A stretch of 64,000 bases of DNA from Dactylonectria macrodidyma (lineage: Eukaryota > Ascomycota > Sordariomycetes > Hypocreales > Nectriaceae). The stretch spans positions 3,224,001 to 3,288,000 of the forward strand of contig JAGMUV010000005.1 of the NCBI GenBank assembly GCA_020744425.1, given 5' to 3'. The notes beneath the pieces were generated by a model. That model saw only the letters and a list, made by a program, of their open reading frames with translations, was not told the DNA's origin and did not search any database. Position numbers and translations under genes: made by a program. Below are positions 11,391 through 23,387 of this stretch, in pieces. Within the stretch, counting starts at the first letter, position 1; each line of letters opens with the position of its first letter.

Positions 11391-12197
11391 GGTCTTAAGG
11401 AGGGGCGTTAGATAGAAGAAATAGCCTTCAAAGGCTAGGTACCTATGCACCAATTTCTTCAACAGGAATTTTGAAGATTCTGATTGAATACTGGGCCATT
11501 GGTGAGGTGAGTAGAAGCTGAAGTCTAGGTCACAAGTTTTTTGACAGGTCAGTTTGACAAACCGACCGCTGACAGACGCCCGCCTTGCCGCCTTCCATTG
11601 GCTGCTGACTCAGCCCCGCCATCGCCGCATCACGACGGGGGCTTTGATGGAGGTGGGAGCTTAAGCTCCGTCATCACCAAGGCTGCGTCAGCGACTTCGC
11701 CGAAATTGCCACCAACATCCGCATCTCGACCACCCTTTCCAGGCTGCCTATCACATAGTTTGCTAAACGGCTGCCTTGTCCACTGCTTCCCACCGTCCAC
11801 CACGAATATCCTCACGAGAACAATGGTTAAATGAGCTCCAGCTTGCGAGAGGCATCCCTCGACTAGACCATCGACAGCATCACTGCCTACACCTGCATCT
11901 TCCAACCCCAGAGCATCTGCCTTGATCCCCCATTCGGCCCAAACACTTTCCAACTACTTCGACGGTCCGTTTTCGCACCAGAAGCCCGACCGGAACAGCA
12001 ATACAAACATCCAGCTACAACGCATTTTCTTGTCGCCTGGAGAGTGCCACCTCGTACAGTTTGCGTTTCGGCTCAAAACTCTGCCCAGGACTAAGCCAAC
12101 CCCAACTTCTTCATCTTTCCCGAACCTTACGTTTTATTCAAAAAAAATAATTCATCTTTCAACCATCTCGAGGCGCCCGCGCCACGAGTCAACCGCC
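11391..12197. other. Intergenic, leader of the deubiquitinase gene
   Basis: About 800 bp lie between the HET stop and the next start codon. The right half (from about 11,580) is C-rich and pyrimidine-biased, like a fungal 5' leader, and contains short ORFs that overlap on both strands without recognisable motifs. Nothing else is visible. Confidence 0.45.
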
Positions 12198-15100
12198 ATG
12201 GCCGACCGATACGACCTCAGGTCCCAGCAGGACCTCGATGGCAGCACCTATGCAGCATTGCCAGGAACGACTCCGGGAGACTTCGTCCCACACAACATAA
12301 CCCCAATGAAATTGAATCTGGCCCCGGGCAGGGAGATGCCAGGTATGTTCAATCTCTTCCTCAAGAAGCGACTGGTCGGCTGACTTTCGTCACCACTTTA
12401 GGATGCCACCCTTCACGATGGATATACGAGCTGGTTCATAACGATTTTACGACTTGCGATCTCTTCGAGCGAGCGAGACACGCGAACTTGGACGCTCCCT
12501 ATGCCTGGCAACATCCCCATAGGCTGGTGATAAACGGTAACCAGAGCTTTTCCACACCTTCCACCAGGGTCCTTTCGTCCGTGTGTTTGGATTGTCACTT
12601 CCATTTTGTCTTCAAAATGGCTTGGGAGGAGGAGCACTGCCAAAATCTATGCAATCCGAAACAGTCTAAGTGGCCGATGCGAGACGCCCAGTTTCCCTGG
12701 CACCACCTCGTCTGGGCTGGATCTGAGTCGGACCCTACCATCGCCAAGGACAATTCAAAGTACTATCCCTTGCTTGCTCGAGAGAACTTCGTCTGCTCGG
12801 CCCCCCCATGCACATTCCAAGTCACTCTCGAGGTCTCCGAGCCTCGCATGCCGTCCTGGTGGATTAATCTTCTCCGGGATCAAGACGCTATCTTGGAAGC
12901 ACTTCACACTGCAAAAGAACAGGAGCCAGCACGCTATGACGCAGCGACAGATGACTGGGCGTATCAAGCCCCTCTGAACCTGAACACCTACCTTAAGAAT
13001 CTTCTTGAGGCGGCTAATCCTGAAGATGTAAGAAGCATCTCCAAGAGGAACAAGCGGTTCGCCGTCTTGTTTGGTCCACGTTGTTTCCGCATCTTTCGAG
13101 AGTTGGAATTCGCAGAACAGATCGACGAATCCGATGGTGTTGATGAAGGCTCATTTACTCCGTCAGCACCATCCCCTCCTGGAGGCCCCTCCGGGACTGT
13201 CGAACTGGGCACTTATCGTGCATACTTGGAAGACGTTAGAGCCGAAGTGCAGTGTCTCATTCACAAGGCAGGGCCGACAGCGGAGCTCTGTACGCCAGTC
13301 CTCCACGCAGATCTGCACTGCCAAGAAGTGCCGAACATTGCTGAAAACGCGCTGATCAACATCCAGCGGTACAAATTGCTGGGCGTGTTGCCGAACCAAC
13401 CCAAGGAGGTGATAGTCAATGCATACAAACGACAGTGGGAACTACTTCCAATCAAACGCAGAGAGCTAATCGAAGCTCTGATGGGCATTGCAAATGACCT
13501 TAATGACGAACAACTTTCCGACTACGCCATGACCCAATCCTCTGTATTCGAAAGTCAGCTTCAGCAACAAAGCACCAGCGACGACGACGGACTGGTCACC
13601 CAGGCCCTGATTTTCCTAGGCCTCCAACCCCCTAATAACTATGCCTCAGATGCATTAATCAACGCCTTCAGACAAAAACTGGCTGCAGATCCCGGCGATG
13701 CCACGACAGCCAAGTCTATGCTTCTTTTGATCGCGCAGGCATCGAATGACGATACTTACCAAGCCACGCTCCTGATGGAAGCGGATGGGAAAATGTCCAT
13801 GGCTACGAGTAAGGTCATCCTCGGCCTCGTTGGCTCAAGTGGATTTGGACCCGAGGCGCTGGATGCAGCGAAAGCCAAGGTAAGTCTTCCTACACCTGGC
13901 CCAGTCTCCTACCCTTTCAAAGCCATTTTCAAAGTGGCCGCTAACAAAACATTCAGGTTGAAGCAAGCAAAACCAAGGAAGAAAAGGCAACTTACCTCGA
14001 CGCGATGGAGGCGATTGCAGACCACACCAATTCTACAGATCTGAAATGGACAGTGAACGAGATGCGCCAGCAAAATGGGATTGCTGTCCCCAACGGCAGT
14101 GGTAATTTGACAACACTAGACCGTCCAGTGAACTACAACATCCCTGTTGGGCTGGAGAATATCGGCAATACGTGCTATCTCAACAGTCTACTTCAATATC
14201 TCTTTACAGTCAAGCCAGTCCGAGACATCGCCCTCAACTACGAATCTTTCAAGCTCGAATTAAACGACGAGAGCATCAAAGCACGACTCCTTGGTGGAAA
14301 CAAGATGCAAATGGATCGGGGAGAAGCCGTCGTGGCCCAAGCATGTACGCTCAATTGCTAACCTATCTCACTTGAAGTTTCTCTAACGCAGACTAGTTGC
14401 ACAAGAGCTTTCTGAGCTCTTTGAAAACTTGGAAACATCCAATCAAGTCGCCGCCAGGCCTTCTCAACGACTCGCAAATGCTGTTCTATTGTCCACTCAC
14501 ACACTCCTCAACGACTCGAAGCAGACAGAGGCTTCTACGACACTCATGCCCCCGCCACTACCTGCTCGTCCATCGCCAGCCCCTCCCGCTAAGGTCCCTG
14601 AAGATGTTGAAATGGCGAATACTATTGAAACACCCGTTCCTGACTCAGCTGAAACCGCGAGTGTGGTTAGCTCACAAACACTCGTTGACCCATTGGATGA
14701 AGACTCCGATCTTTCGTATGAGAAAGTTGAGAAGTCAACTGCGGCAAATGAGGCGCAAGTGGTTGAGTCTGTGATCGAAATAGGGGAGAACGAAACGTTG
14801 AGTGAGAGGTCTGGGCCTGGTCTCAATCGCTCTGAACCGGCCACAACAGTAGTGGCGGTGGGCAGTACTAAGGATGAGGGGGACCATGGCACTGACGTGA
14901 AAATGCTCGATGCTGAGGAGGCTCAAACCGTTGATCAAAAGGTTCTCACAGCCCTCGAGCATCAGAAGAGATCATCGGGAACTGATCAACAGGATGTGGA
15001 GGAGGTTATGGGAAGTATTCTCAACCGACTTCAGGCTGCCATCGAGCCCAGTTCCATTGATGAGTCGACTGGTATTCAGCTGGAAAAGATCATGGAGACC

Positions 15101-16249
15101 TTCTTTGTCACAACGATCAACTACACCAAGAAGTTCGACGAGAAGACATATCAGCAAGAAGTCAGCTTTGATCGATCAATCACCGCATTCCCTGCCGCGG
15201 AAGGAACATGCTCCCTCTATGACGCTCTTGGTCGAAACTTTGACCAACAGATCATTGAAGAAAGCAAATTGTCGCGATACACAGCTATCAAGACCCTGCC
15301 ACCCGTGCTACATGTACTCATCCAGCGCTCCCAGTCGATGGGTAGCAAGAATGGCAATCCGGTAGACATCCCGGAAACCCTATACCTAGATCGATACATG
15401 GATGCTCCCCATGACTCCCCCGAATTTCAGCAACGAGTGGCAAGTTGGATGGTAGCCAATCGGATATCTGACCTGAAGTCACAAAGGGCGACAGTGGAGT
15501 TGACCCCTTCTACTGGAGCTTTTCTTGAGGCCTATGATTCCGGTCATATAATCCAACTACCCACCGCTGCCGCAGTTGAGAATGGGAATGTGGAGGATCC
15601 TCTGTTGTCTGCTGAGGAAAATTGGGACTTTGATGGGCCTGTCGAAGACGACTTCCTCCTCATCAACCCACCGAAGGCGGAAGAAGCCGACCCTGTGTCA
15701 ATTGTGAACCCTACGGGCATCGAGATGGTCGAAGCCGAGGTGAGAGAAATGATGGCAGAGGAGCAACGCGAGCGGGAGGAAGACCTGGAGCAGCACTATG
15801 CCGGACTCAAGAAATCCCCCTACCGTCTCCACGCAGTGATTTGCCATCGAGGCCATCTGACATCTGGTCATTATTGGGTATGGATCCACGATTTTGAACA
15901 AAATGTTTGGCGCAAGTACAACGATTCGAACGTGGAGGCGAACCCCAGCACGGACGAAGTGCTGGCGACTCTGAGCACCAGCGGCGAACCATACTTTCTT
16001 TGTTACGTCCGAGACGGCGACAAGGATTTGTACGTGGATGTCCCTAAGAGGCGAGTCCCAACCCCGGCTGCTGAAGCCGATGGCGAAGGCGAAGCTGAAG
16101 CCAAGGCCGAGGCGGAAGCTGAAGCTGAAAGCAAGCCGATTACGGATGCCGACGGTGATGTTGAAGTGACCGACAACAAACCGGTGCCGCAAGCAGACGC
16201 AAGTGGCGAAGCCCTCCCGCCGCCTTATGTGGACGAAAGGATGGACTAG
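12198..16249 (+). CDS. ubp2: UBP2-like ubiquitin carboxyl-terminal hydrolase, 1287 residues
   Basis: Four exons: 12198-12342, 12402-13879, 13957-14344 and 14397-16249. The last 3' splice site is the TAG at 14394-14396; the CAG five bases earlier breaks the frame. The product is a USP-family cysteine protease that removes ubiquitin from proteins. The Cys box IGNTCYLNSLLQYLF places the catalytic cysteine near residue 614. The His box HLTSGHYWVWIHDF places the histidine near 1162, followed by WRKYNDSNV. A 600-residue N-terminal extension, a large insert inside the catalytic domain and a total length near 1270 match yeast Ubp2, which trims Lys63-linked chains with the Rsp5 ligase. The insert and the C-terminus are low in complexity, and an Ala/Glu run lies near the end. 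The USP family is certain; UBP2 orthology is likely from architecture only. Confidence 0.88.
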
Positions 16250-16772
16250 ATGTCAGCTGAGATATCCTCAGACAAGCATCATCCAGACATCATATGAGCA
16301 GGCCTAGGGTATCTGGTAGTCAGACTCTCTGACAACCCCACCCTGCCGCTCCGCCAATGGCTCAACCCAAAATATCGAGGTCAAAGGGATGTGCAGAATC
16401 ACTAGGCTCCGGGAGGATTGGTGGGGACAATATTCTGGCTGTTTGAGTTGGTGGCCTGACTGAAAAAAGGGTACTGTGTGGATGTGCTTGGGGATAAAGG
16501 GCATTTATTTGCGTGTGCGGGAGTTTGGGATGAAAGCGTTGAACGGCAACATACCCGTCTGATCAATTCAATAGATGATATGATACCAATGATACATTAT
16601 GAACCCATTGTGTAAATACATGAGCAATTCGTTTGCGTCATGGCTGAATACAAGTGACAATAGGACGAAGGTCTTGGGTATTTCATACATCATGGATGAT
16701 AACTACCTACTAAATGGCACTATGTTTTCACCTTTGCTTTTTTTTTCTTGTGAGTGGTCATTGTTCCTAACT
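16250..16772. other. Convergent intergenic region
   Basis: About 520 bp lie between two convergent stop codons (deubiquitinase and hydratase). It holds two 3' untranslated regions and a T run near 16,740. No ORF of interest is seen. Confidence 0.45.
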
Positions 16773-17848
16773 CTATCGGCCTGTAAAGACGGGCTTCCGC
16801 TTCTCCTGGAACGCCTTCAATGCCTCGTCTCGGTCTTCGGTGTTGACCACTCGCTCGTACATCTTGTTCTCAACCTCCTCCTGCGCCCACGATACAGCCT
16901 GTAACGCTGCCCTGACGCCGATGGGGCCGCCTTCGCAAATCTCCTGGGCGAGCCGGACCGCCTCGCTCAGAGCAGCCTTCCTGGCCTGGGTCAGCAGGCC
17001 GGCGACGTCACGCTCATCCTCGGGCACGACCTCGACGAGGCGGTCGGCGATGCCGAGGAAGTAGGCCTCAGGGGCAGCGACGCGGCGGCCGGTGAGGATG
17101 AGGTCGCGGGCGCGCGAGAGGCCGATGAGGGCCGGGAGCCGGTGGGTGCCGCCGGCGCCGGGGATGATGCCGAGGCGGGTCTCGGGGAGGGCGACGATGG
17201 CGTTGGAGGAGATGACGCGGAAGTGCGTGGAGAGGGCGAGCTCGAGGCCGCCGCCGAAGGCGAAGGAGGAGATGGCGGAGATGGTTGGGACGGGTAAGTT
17301 GGCGAGTGAAGAGAAGGTTCCGCGGAGGGTGGTCAAGAAGTCGGCCGTCCTAACGAAGGAGAGTTAGAATAGTCAAGCAAACGAGAGTCAGAATAACTAA
17401 GTAAAGCGAGTTGAAGGGATCGGAGGGAAGTATTGGATGGAAGCAATGGAATTATAAGAGCGTACTCTTGCTGTGAGAAGCCCCGTCGCTCCTTTAAATC
17501 GGCTCCGGCGCAAAAGGAAGCATCGACGGCACTGGCGAGGACGACGGCTCGCGTGGGACCCTTCTTGTCGACACCGGCAGCGCCCCCGAAGCGCTGGACA
17601 GGCGGCAGCTCCTCGCCGTTGGGTCCGTACTGGCCGTGGACGGCGTCAATCTCGGAGCGCAAGCCGGCGAGAAGCGCCTTAGAGATGGCGTTGCGGGCGG
17701 CCGGTCGGTTGAGCTCGAGGATGCGGATGTGGCCGCTGCCGGGCGCGGGCAGGTCGGTGACGCGGATGAGGGGTTCGGCCGAGGAGGCGGCCGAGTATAG
17801 ACGCCGCTGCAGCGTGCGCAGCGAGACAGGTCGGAGGCGAGGCGGCAT
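16773..17848 (-). CDS. Mitochondrial enoyl-CoA hydratase, methylglutaconyl-CoA hydratase type
   Basis: Two exons, 17848-17466 and 17349-16773; the intron is 116 nt (GTACGC...TAG) and the protein 319 residues. It is a crotonase-fold enzyme. FCAGADLKER near residue 115 and SFAFGGGLELALS provide the oxyanion-hole region. PETRLGIIPGAGGTHRLP carries the active-site glutamate and glycines in the arrangement of AUH/3-methylglutaconyl-CoA hydratase, a leucine-breakdown enzyme. The start chosen (MPPRLRPVSLRTLQRRLYSA) gives an Arg/Ser-rich presequence without acidic residues, so mitochondrial import is likely. A longer ORF begins 42 codons upstream, but that extension is not conserved-looking. A short insert around residues 75-95 is unusual. 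The general crotonase call is certain; the substrate is inferred from similarity to AUH. Confidence 0.88.
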
Positions 17849-18855
17849 GGCGGGTTGCTTGTGCTCCGTCGCGATGCTAGGACGTGGTGTTGAGGAACAA
17901 AATGTGGTGTTGAGAGTGAAATGCCAATTGCTGTGAGCGCCGAGCTTGGAGGGGATGACGTCGCGGGCTCGCATCGGCTTTGGTCGGTCTAGTTATGGCC
18001 GCCCATTGCCGAACTAGAGTTGGCCTTCATTAAGCCGACAATGACAGGCAGAAATTATTCATGCGAATAGAAGGATGGCGAGACAAGCCCATAAGACCTA
18101 AGATTCAGTCCATGTGTTAGTGGCAGCTGCTCTTTACTTGTGTCGATGACAATTGTTGTCTGTGTCGGTTGGTGAAGGGTTCCATCTTCAGTCAAAACCA
18201 TGACGTTACGTTTCCTTTGACAGAAACACCCAGCGTCAAACCTACATCTTGCATCAGGTTAACTAACTGGTGACAGTACAACATGTCCCTGTGTTTCCTT
18301 TCCGTTGACGTACAGTAAAAACCAACACAAGGAATATCCATTCCAGATTGACGAGATGTTCATCCAAGATTAGGAAGATAAGCACCACCAATCTTGAACC
18401 CCTGCAACTTCGGAGTTCGGGAATCCTGGGGAATGACGAAATAGGGGAGGGAGGGGGGTTTGTGCCAAGACACCAATATGAATTAAGCAGAGCCAACCCC
18501 CCCACTCAGGCTTTGCATGGCGGGAAAACATGTTCGTTGGTTCCATTTGTTCCTTTTGCGCATCCAAGTGGCTTGTCCTCGTTGAATTCTCATTCGCGCC
18601 CTGCCCTTCCTATGCCATAAGGTGGCCAGCTTAGCCCCCAAGGCGTACAATTCGGGGCATTTTCAAGCTTCAACCATTCCCCGTGACAGACAGGGGACGC
18701 TGGGCTTGGCTGGTAGGGCTGCCTGTAAACGACAAGGGAATGGCCGTGTTAGTGCGTGTTGTTGGTTGAAACCGTCATCTTCCCCAGCCTCGTGCCGCGG
18801 GGGAAGGCAGCAACTTCAATTCTATTCCATTCCCATCCCGCCCCCTGGGTAGGAG
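17849..18855. other. Divergent promoter region, hydratase and membrane protein
   Basis: About 1 kb separates two genes transcribed in opposite directions. Short ORFs are present but overlap and lack motifs. I see no clear regulatory site that I can name. Confidence 0.4.
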
Positions 18856-20854
18856 ATGAAGGTGACAATGGTCTCGTCGTCGCTGGCTCTAGTATCGTCA
18901 GTGGTGTCGTTGTCGTCGTCGGCGGCGGCAGCAGCCACAGCTTCAGCTACGCCCATACACGTGCTGTTGCGCGACCGCATCGATGGCTCGACCGACTTCT
19001 TCCCATTCAACGACATTGCCACACTCAACTCCGAAGCCGACTCGACCGTCACCTTCAGGGAACTCTTCACAACGAGCATCGAAGGCGGCCAGGAAGTTGT
19101 CCTGTTCCACTCGGGCTGCGACGTTGACGGTGTTGCCGACTGCACCTTCGCCTGCAACAGCTCTCGCCACTTCTTCAGCTCGCTCGAGACGTTCTACAAC
19201 TGCGCGGCCCTCGCCTCCATCGCCTACTGGACCAAGGATGCGGGTTTCTACTTTGTCGGCGACGAGGCTGAGCGCAATGCTAGCTCCATCATGGGTTCCG
19301 GCACCCTGGCCGAGTTCGATTCTGTCCCCGTCCTCGAATCTCTCGTCACTTGCGCTCAGGATGCCTGCGAACACGACGGGCTGAGCAAATCCTGCGACTC
19401 TTCCATTGGCCGCCTCTCATTGAACTCCAGCGCCGAGCAAATTTTCGACGCCTTAGACACCTTCTGTCCCGACTTGGCGGCTGAGATCAACCCGGACATC
19501 TTTGGACCAGGGGTAAGGACGCCCCAAAAGATCCCATCAGAACATCCCATCTATCGTTGAATTGCAGGTATCACAGACATTAACCCTCCCCACTAGGTTC
19601 TCATCTCGTATGTCTTGCAGGTCTGCTTCGCCGCCTCGCTATACCTCCTCACCAAGGGCTTCACCCTCTGGGTCCGCATCACCCAAGGCGACAGGAGGAA
19701 AGCCAAACCGAGACCGAACGAGCTTCGGCGCAGCCTCACTCGCATCGAGACCATCATCTGGCGAGACACGAGTGGCATGTCGCGCACTAGCATCGCCATC
19801 GCCACCACGCTGGTCGAGTTTCAGGAGGCCCAGTGCTGGTTCGTCTTTGCCGTCCAGATTGCCTCCATCCTCGCCATCGTTGTCAACTCCCAGGAGGGCG
19901 CCTTTTGGGGCGAAATTGTCGTCAACGCTGCCATTGCCTACCACGTCAGCCAGAATGGCGTGCTGCCCATGTTCCTCATCCAGATCTGCCTCCACCATGA
20001 AGGCATCCGCAACTGGCACACGTTTCTAGGCTTCTTTGTTGAGTATCTGCTCGCCGTGGTCGCAACTACGCAAAAGATTTACTTCAAGGATGCCTTTAAG
20101 CTGTTCAATGACCAGAGTCAGTTGAAGGGGTGTGGCTACAACCCAAGTCCACGGACCTATTGCGCTGCAACCGCCGGTGTCGACGGTCTTCAGTTCAGTT
20201 TCTTCCCCCACCCGCTTCTCTACAAGATGGTGTTTTTGATCCTCGACACCGTCGCTATTATCGTGTTGCTCATCGATCAACTCGCGTGGACTATGCGGAA
20301 GCACCATGTCACAAAGGACATGCGCATCGGTTCATATCGCATCGGTCGATTTCCGGCATGGGGAAGCAAAAAAAGAGGTCTCGCCTTCAAGCGCTGGTTC
20401 TGGCGTGTCTTGGAGGTAACCTATCTCGTCGTTAATGTCCTCTACATGGTGTCACTCACCAAAGTCATTACTGCCGAGAGCTTTGCCGCCAATAAGTGGT
20501 CATATGGCCAGATCATTGCCGTGACTGTCTGGGGTCCCGTCATCGTCAAACTGTTTGATCTTCTGCTGTGTAAGAAAGCACCCCTCGCAACATGCCTCAC
20601 AACATAACTCTCGTGTTGTACTAACCCGATTGTCAGCTGGGCCGCCCAAGAACGGTATGAGGCTCAACTCTGGGCCTCCTCGCCTGCGGATTGACAACAT
20701 CATCAACCGCCGAGTGGGGACGTCTGCAGACGAGGTCTGCGACTTATCGGATGAAAAGAGCAATCGAGACTCCACAGACCCGATGGTGATTCGACGGATC
20801 CGGTCATCAGCTCAGCCTCCGGTGCTGGCGGCACGCGCCGAAGACGTCGTGTGA
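18856..20854 (+). CDS. Multipass membrane protein of unknown function, 615 residues
   Basis: Three exons: 18856-19512, 19597-20569 and 20637-20854. The introns are 84 and 67 nt, and the second has a CTAAC branch site. The N-terminus is a hydrophobic Ala/Ser-rich signal sequence. About 190 residues follow that look extracellular: several cysteines (CDVDGVADCTFAC and others) and NSS/NAS glycosylation sequons. Exon 2 encodes about six or seven hydrophobic helices with short charged loops. Exon 3 encodes a polar cytoplasmic tail rich in Arg and Asp. The gene joins cleanly in frame at both introns, so the model is good. I recognise the overall layout from fungal hypothetical proteins but know no function; a receptor- or channel-like role is conceivable from topology alone. 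An alternative start is the Met four codons downstream. Confidence 0.8.
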
Positions 20855-21632
20855 GTAAGTGGCAACGCGCAACTAGGAACTAACGTTTATGACAGCCAAA
20901 GGTCCGCTACGAAGAAAGGCCTCAGGCGTACGATTGATGAAATGTTGTTATGAATCATGATTGCATGTGGGTTGTTTTAGTTCGGCCACTCTAAGAGGAG
21001 TGCCAATTGAGTTTTGTACCTAGTCAACAAGCCTCATTTTCCAGTAGATTTATTTGTAACATAGATAGAAACCTGGGGTATCGTAGCGATCCCAGCAGCA
21101 AATAGCCACGAATTTACTCGGTACCTGTCATGGTGCCATTTTCCCGTAAAATTTTTTTAAGGATTGACTCTCATGGTTGGTGCTGACAACGTCACCACCA
21201 GCAATAGCGTCACCATGCCAGCGCTCGAATCAATAGCTTCAATTGATAGCTACCTACCTATCCACCTCGCCCATCAGTACTGAATACGTCGCCAAACCCC
21301 TCTCAGTGATCTACCGAGCGCCATGGTGTTAGCTGGTTTTTTACGCCATTTCTATGATGCCTGGTGTCATCATTACTGCATCCTCGTCTTCACATGCGGG
21401 TACTGCTACAACTTTGTGCCCCGCGGCTGATAGTTATGACATCATGAAGAGGCCAAACGGCCGGCACCCCGTCATATATCATTCCTGCCACTTTCTCACA
21501 TGACGAGTTTCTTATCCTTTCCAATCCCACAGCCAAATCAAACGTTCTTCCTAAACACCTCTTTTTGAGAATCACGATCCAAAATATTCATCGCTCTACC
21601 ATCTACAGAGTCATCACAACTTCCCCATCACA
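20855..21632. other. Intergenic, promoter of the LEA-like gene
   Basis: About 780 bp hold the end of the membrane-protein transcript and the leader of the next gene. They include A+T-rich segments and short TACCTACC runs near 21,250. No ORF with recognisable content is seen. Confidence 0.4.
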
Positions 21633-22106
21633 ATGTCGTTCCTCACCGAAAACCTGGTTCGCAATGCCGGTCTCGTCCCACGCATGCTTCCTCGCATGAT
21701 TGCCATTCAAGCGCCTCGATCATTCTCCACAAGCATCGCCTTCAACCGAACCGCTACCGAGACCATCAAGGATGGCGTCAAGACCGTCGACCGTGCCGTG
21801 AGCGACAAGCTTGTTGATGGTATCAACGCCTCAGGTAAGCCATTTGCTCAATTTTATCTCGTCGGCCGGGGCATTTTGTCTAACAGAGTTGCAGAAACGG
21901 TGGCCCAAAAAGTAAAGGAGGGTGTTTCGGAAGCTACCAAGGGCGTCTCGGATGTCGCACAGGGAAAGACGAGCGGAGAGGCAGCGGAGCTAAGAGGCGA
22001 AGCGAAGGGCAAGGCCAACGAGGTTCAAGGCAAGGTCAAGGGAGCCGCAGAACAGGCGAAAGGCAAGGTAAAGGGAGCTGTTGATGAGGCCCAGAGCAAG
22101 CTGTAA
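21633..22106 (+). CDS. Mitochondrial LEA/CsbD-like repeat protein, 137 residues
   Basis: Two exons, 21633-21834 and 21895-22106. The 60-nt intron is itself open in frame, so a naive ORF reads through it and adds 20 wrong residues. The first ~40 residues (basic, Ser/Thr, no acidic cluster until residue 45) look like a mitochondrial presequence. The rest is a highly charged Lys/Glu/Ala/Gly helix-former with imperfect 11-residue-type repeats such as AKGKANEVQGKVKGA. This composition is typical of group-3 LEA and CsbD-like stress proteins, which protect membranes and proteins in drying or heat. That role is inferred; the gene has no enzyme motif. It converges on the transporter gene 255 bp away. 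Confidence 0.75.
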   Translation: MSFLTENLVRNAGLVPRMLPRMIAIQAPRSFSTSIAFNRTATETIKDGVKTVDRAVSDKLVDGINASGKPFAQFYLVGRGILSNRVAETVAQKVKEGVSEATKGVSDVAQGKTSGEAAELRGEAKGKANEVQGKVKGAAEQAKGKVKGAVDEAQSKL

Positions 22107-22361
22107 GATTGATACTGGATGATGTTATAGTATCGCGCCTCAACCCTTCATAATCCATTTCATGCATTGCCGGTCGGCACTCAGGCATTCTCAGGACTCA
22201 TAATTCGCAACTTCACCTAACATGATTATACGACGTGAGCACATCTTTCCATTCATTCATAAAAAGTTACAATATTTCAAGAACGGCAATATCTACCCAT
22301 TATTCCGGTGTTATTATCCCGGTGCCTTACTCCAGCGCCAAGTGATTACCCTGTACTACAG

Positions 22362-23233
22362 CTAAGCCATGTTGGTCTTTCTAGGTACAACATCAATCTC
22401 CCCTAGCGGTAACCTCACCCAGGTCGTATCCTCAGTCATGATACCCGCACTGCCTGCGTAGAAAGCTAAGAATGCACATATGACAGAAAATGCGCCTCCG
22501 GCCTTGTTGACGCGAATGGCAGCTGTGGGATGGCTTGTCGAGAGGAATTGCGCCAAACTGAGGAAGAGAAAGGCCAAAGTCAGGAAGCCGAGAACCAAGA
22601 GGATGGCAATGTTGGTCTTGAGCGCGGCGATGAAGAAGACAAGGGTAAGGAAACACCAGAGGATCAGGAAAATGCCCAGGGCAAAGCTATATGCTCGGTC
22701 GTCACCCTTGTATGCGTCCTTAATGCCCAAGGAAGGAACAAAGAACATGGCGAAAGAGAGCCAGAAGGCACCATAGGAGCAGTGAACTGTGGTACCGAAT
22801 GTGTTGCCGACTCGGAACTCCATAAGGCCGGCAAAGAACTGGGCGATGCCTCCGAAGAAGACAGCTAAACCAAAGATGGCTTGGTCAGGGCCGACACCAC
22901 TCATTGGATTGGACCCAGGAAGACTGATGAAGAGAAGTGTTAGTAAAAAGAAAAGCCACAAGGAAGAGGTAAAACACACCCAGCACCGCACTGATATAAA
23001 CACAAGACAAAAGTAGTCAAGGCAAAACTGATGAGACCCAATGGACCTGGGTTGGCAATCCGGTAGTAAGGCGGGTTCAAGACCTGAGAGACGGTGGACT
23101 GGTGAGGCTTGGAGTGGACAGGAGCTCTGCCTTCGAATTGATGATGACAGTGTGCACAGGGGTGAATGCTGTCATGCTTTTCGCCATACTGTGTCGGCGT
23201 GCTGGCGCCATTGGAAGGGGTATTGGAAGACAT
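22362..23233 (-). CDS. GPR1/FUN34/YaaH family acetate (monocarboxylate) transporter
   Basis: Two exons, 23233-22980 and 22923-22362; the intron is 56 nt (GTGTGT...CAG) and the protein 271 residues. The polar N-terminus is followed by the family signature region NPGPLGLISFALTTFVL and about six transmembrane helices, ending in a short polar tail. The family includes yeast Ady2/Ato proteins and Aspergillus AcpA, plasma-membrane carriers for acetate and ammonium-linked signalling. The loop LPGSNPMSGVGPDQAIFG joins exactly across the intron. The N-terminal HPCAHCHHQ cluster (two Cys, three His within ten residues) is unusual and could bind metal. Its upstream region has two CreA-type sites (separate entry), in keeping with carbon-source control. 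The family call is firm; the substrate is inferred. Confidence 0.88.
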
Positions 23234-23359
23234 TTTGTTTCGATGAGATGTGGTCTTAGAGAGGAATCAAGTGTATCGTGAAAGAGATTTGACTAACTAC
23301 GGGGGAAGCACAGTTTTACGCATAAAAGAACACTCGTACGGGCTCTTATATCTCTCTTC

Positions 23360-23387
23360 CCCCGCTCAAAGCGGATCTCTTCCCCAG
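23360..23387. promoter_or_regulatory. Two CreA-type sites upstream of the acetate transporter
   Basis: CCCCGC at 23360-23365 and CCCCAG at 23382-23387 match the reverse complement of the CreA/Mig1 consensus SYGGRG. They lie 127-154 bp upstream of the transporter start codon. CreA represses alternative-carbon genes on glucose, and acetate transporters of this family are known CreA targets in Aspergillus. Six-base matches occur by chance, so this is suggestive only. Confidence 0.3.
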
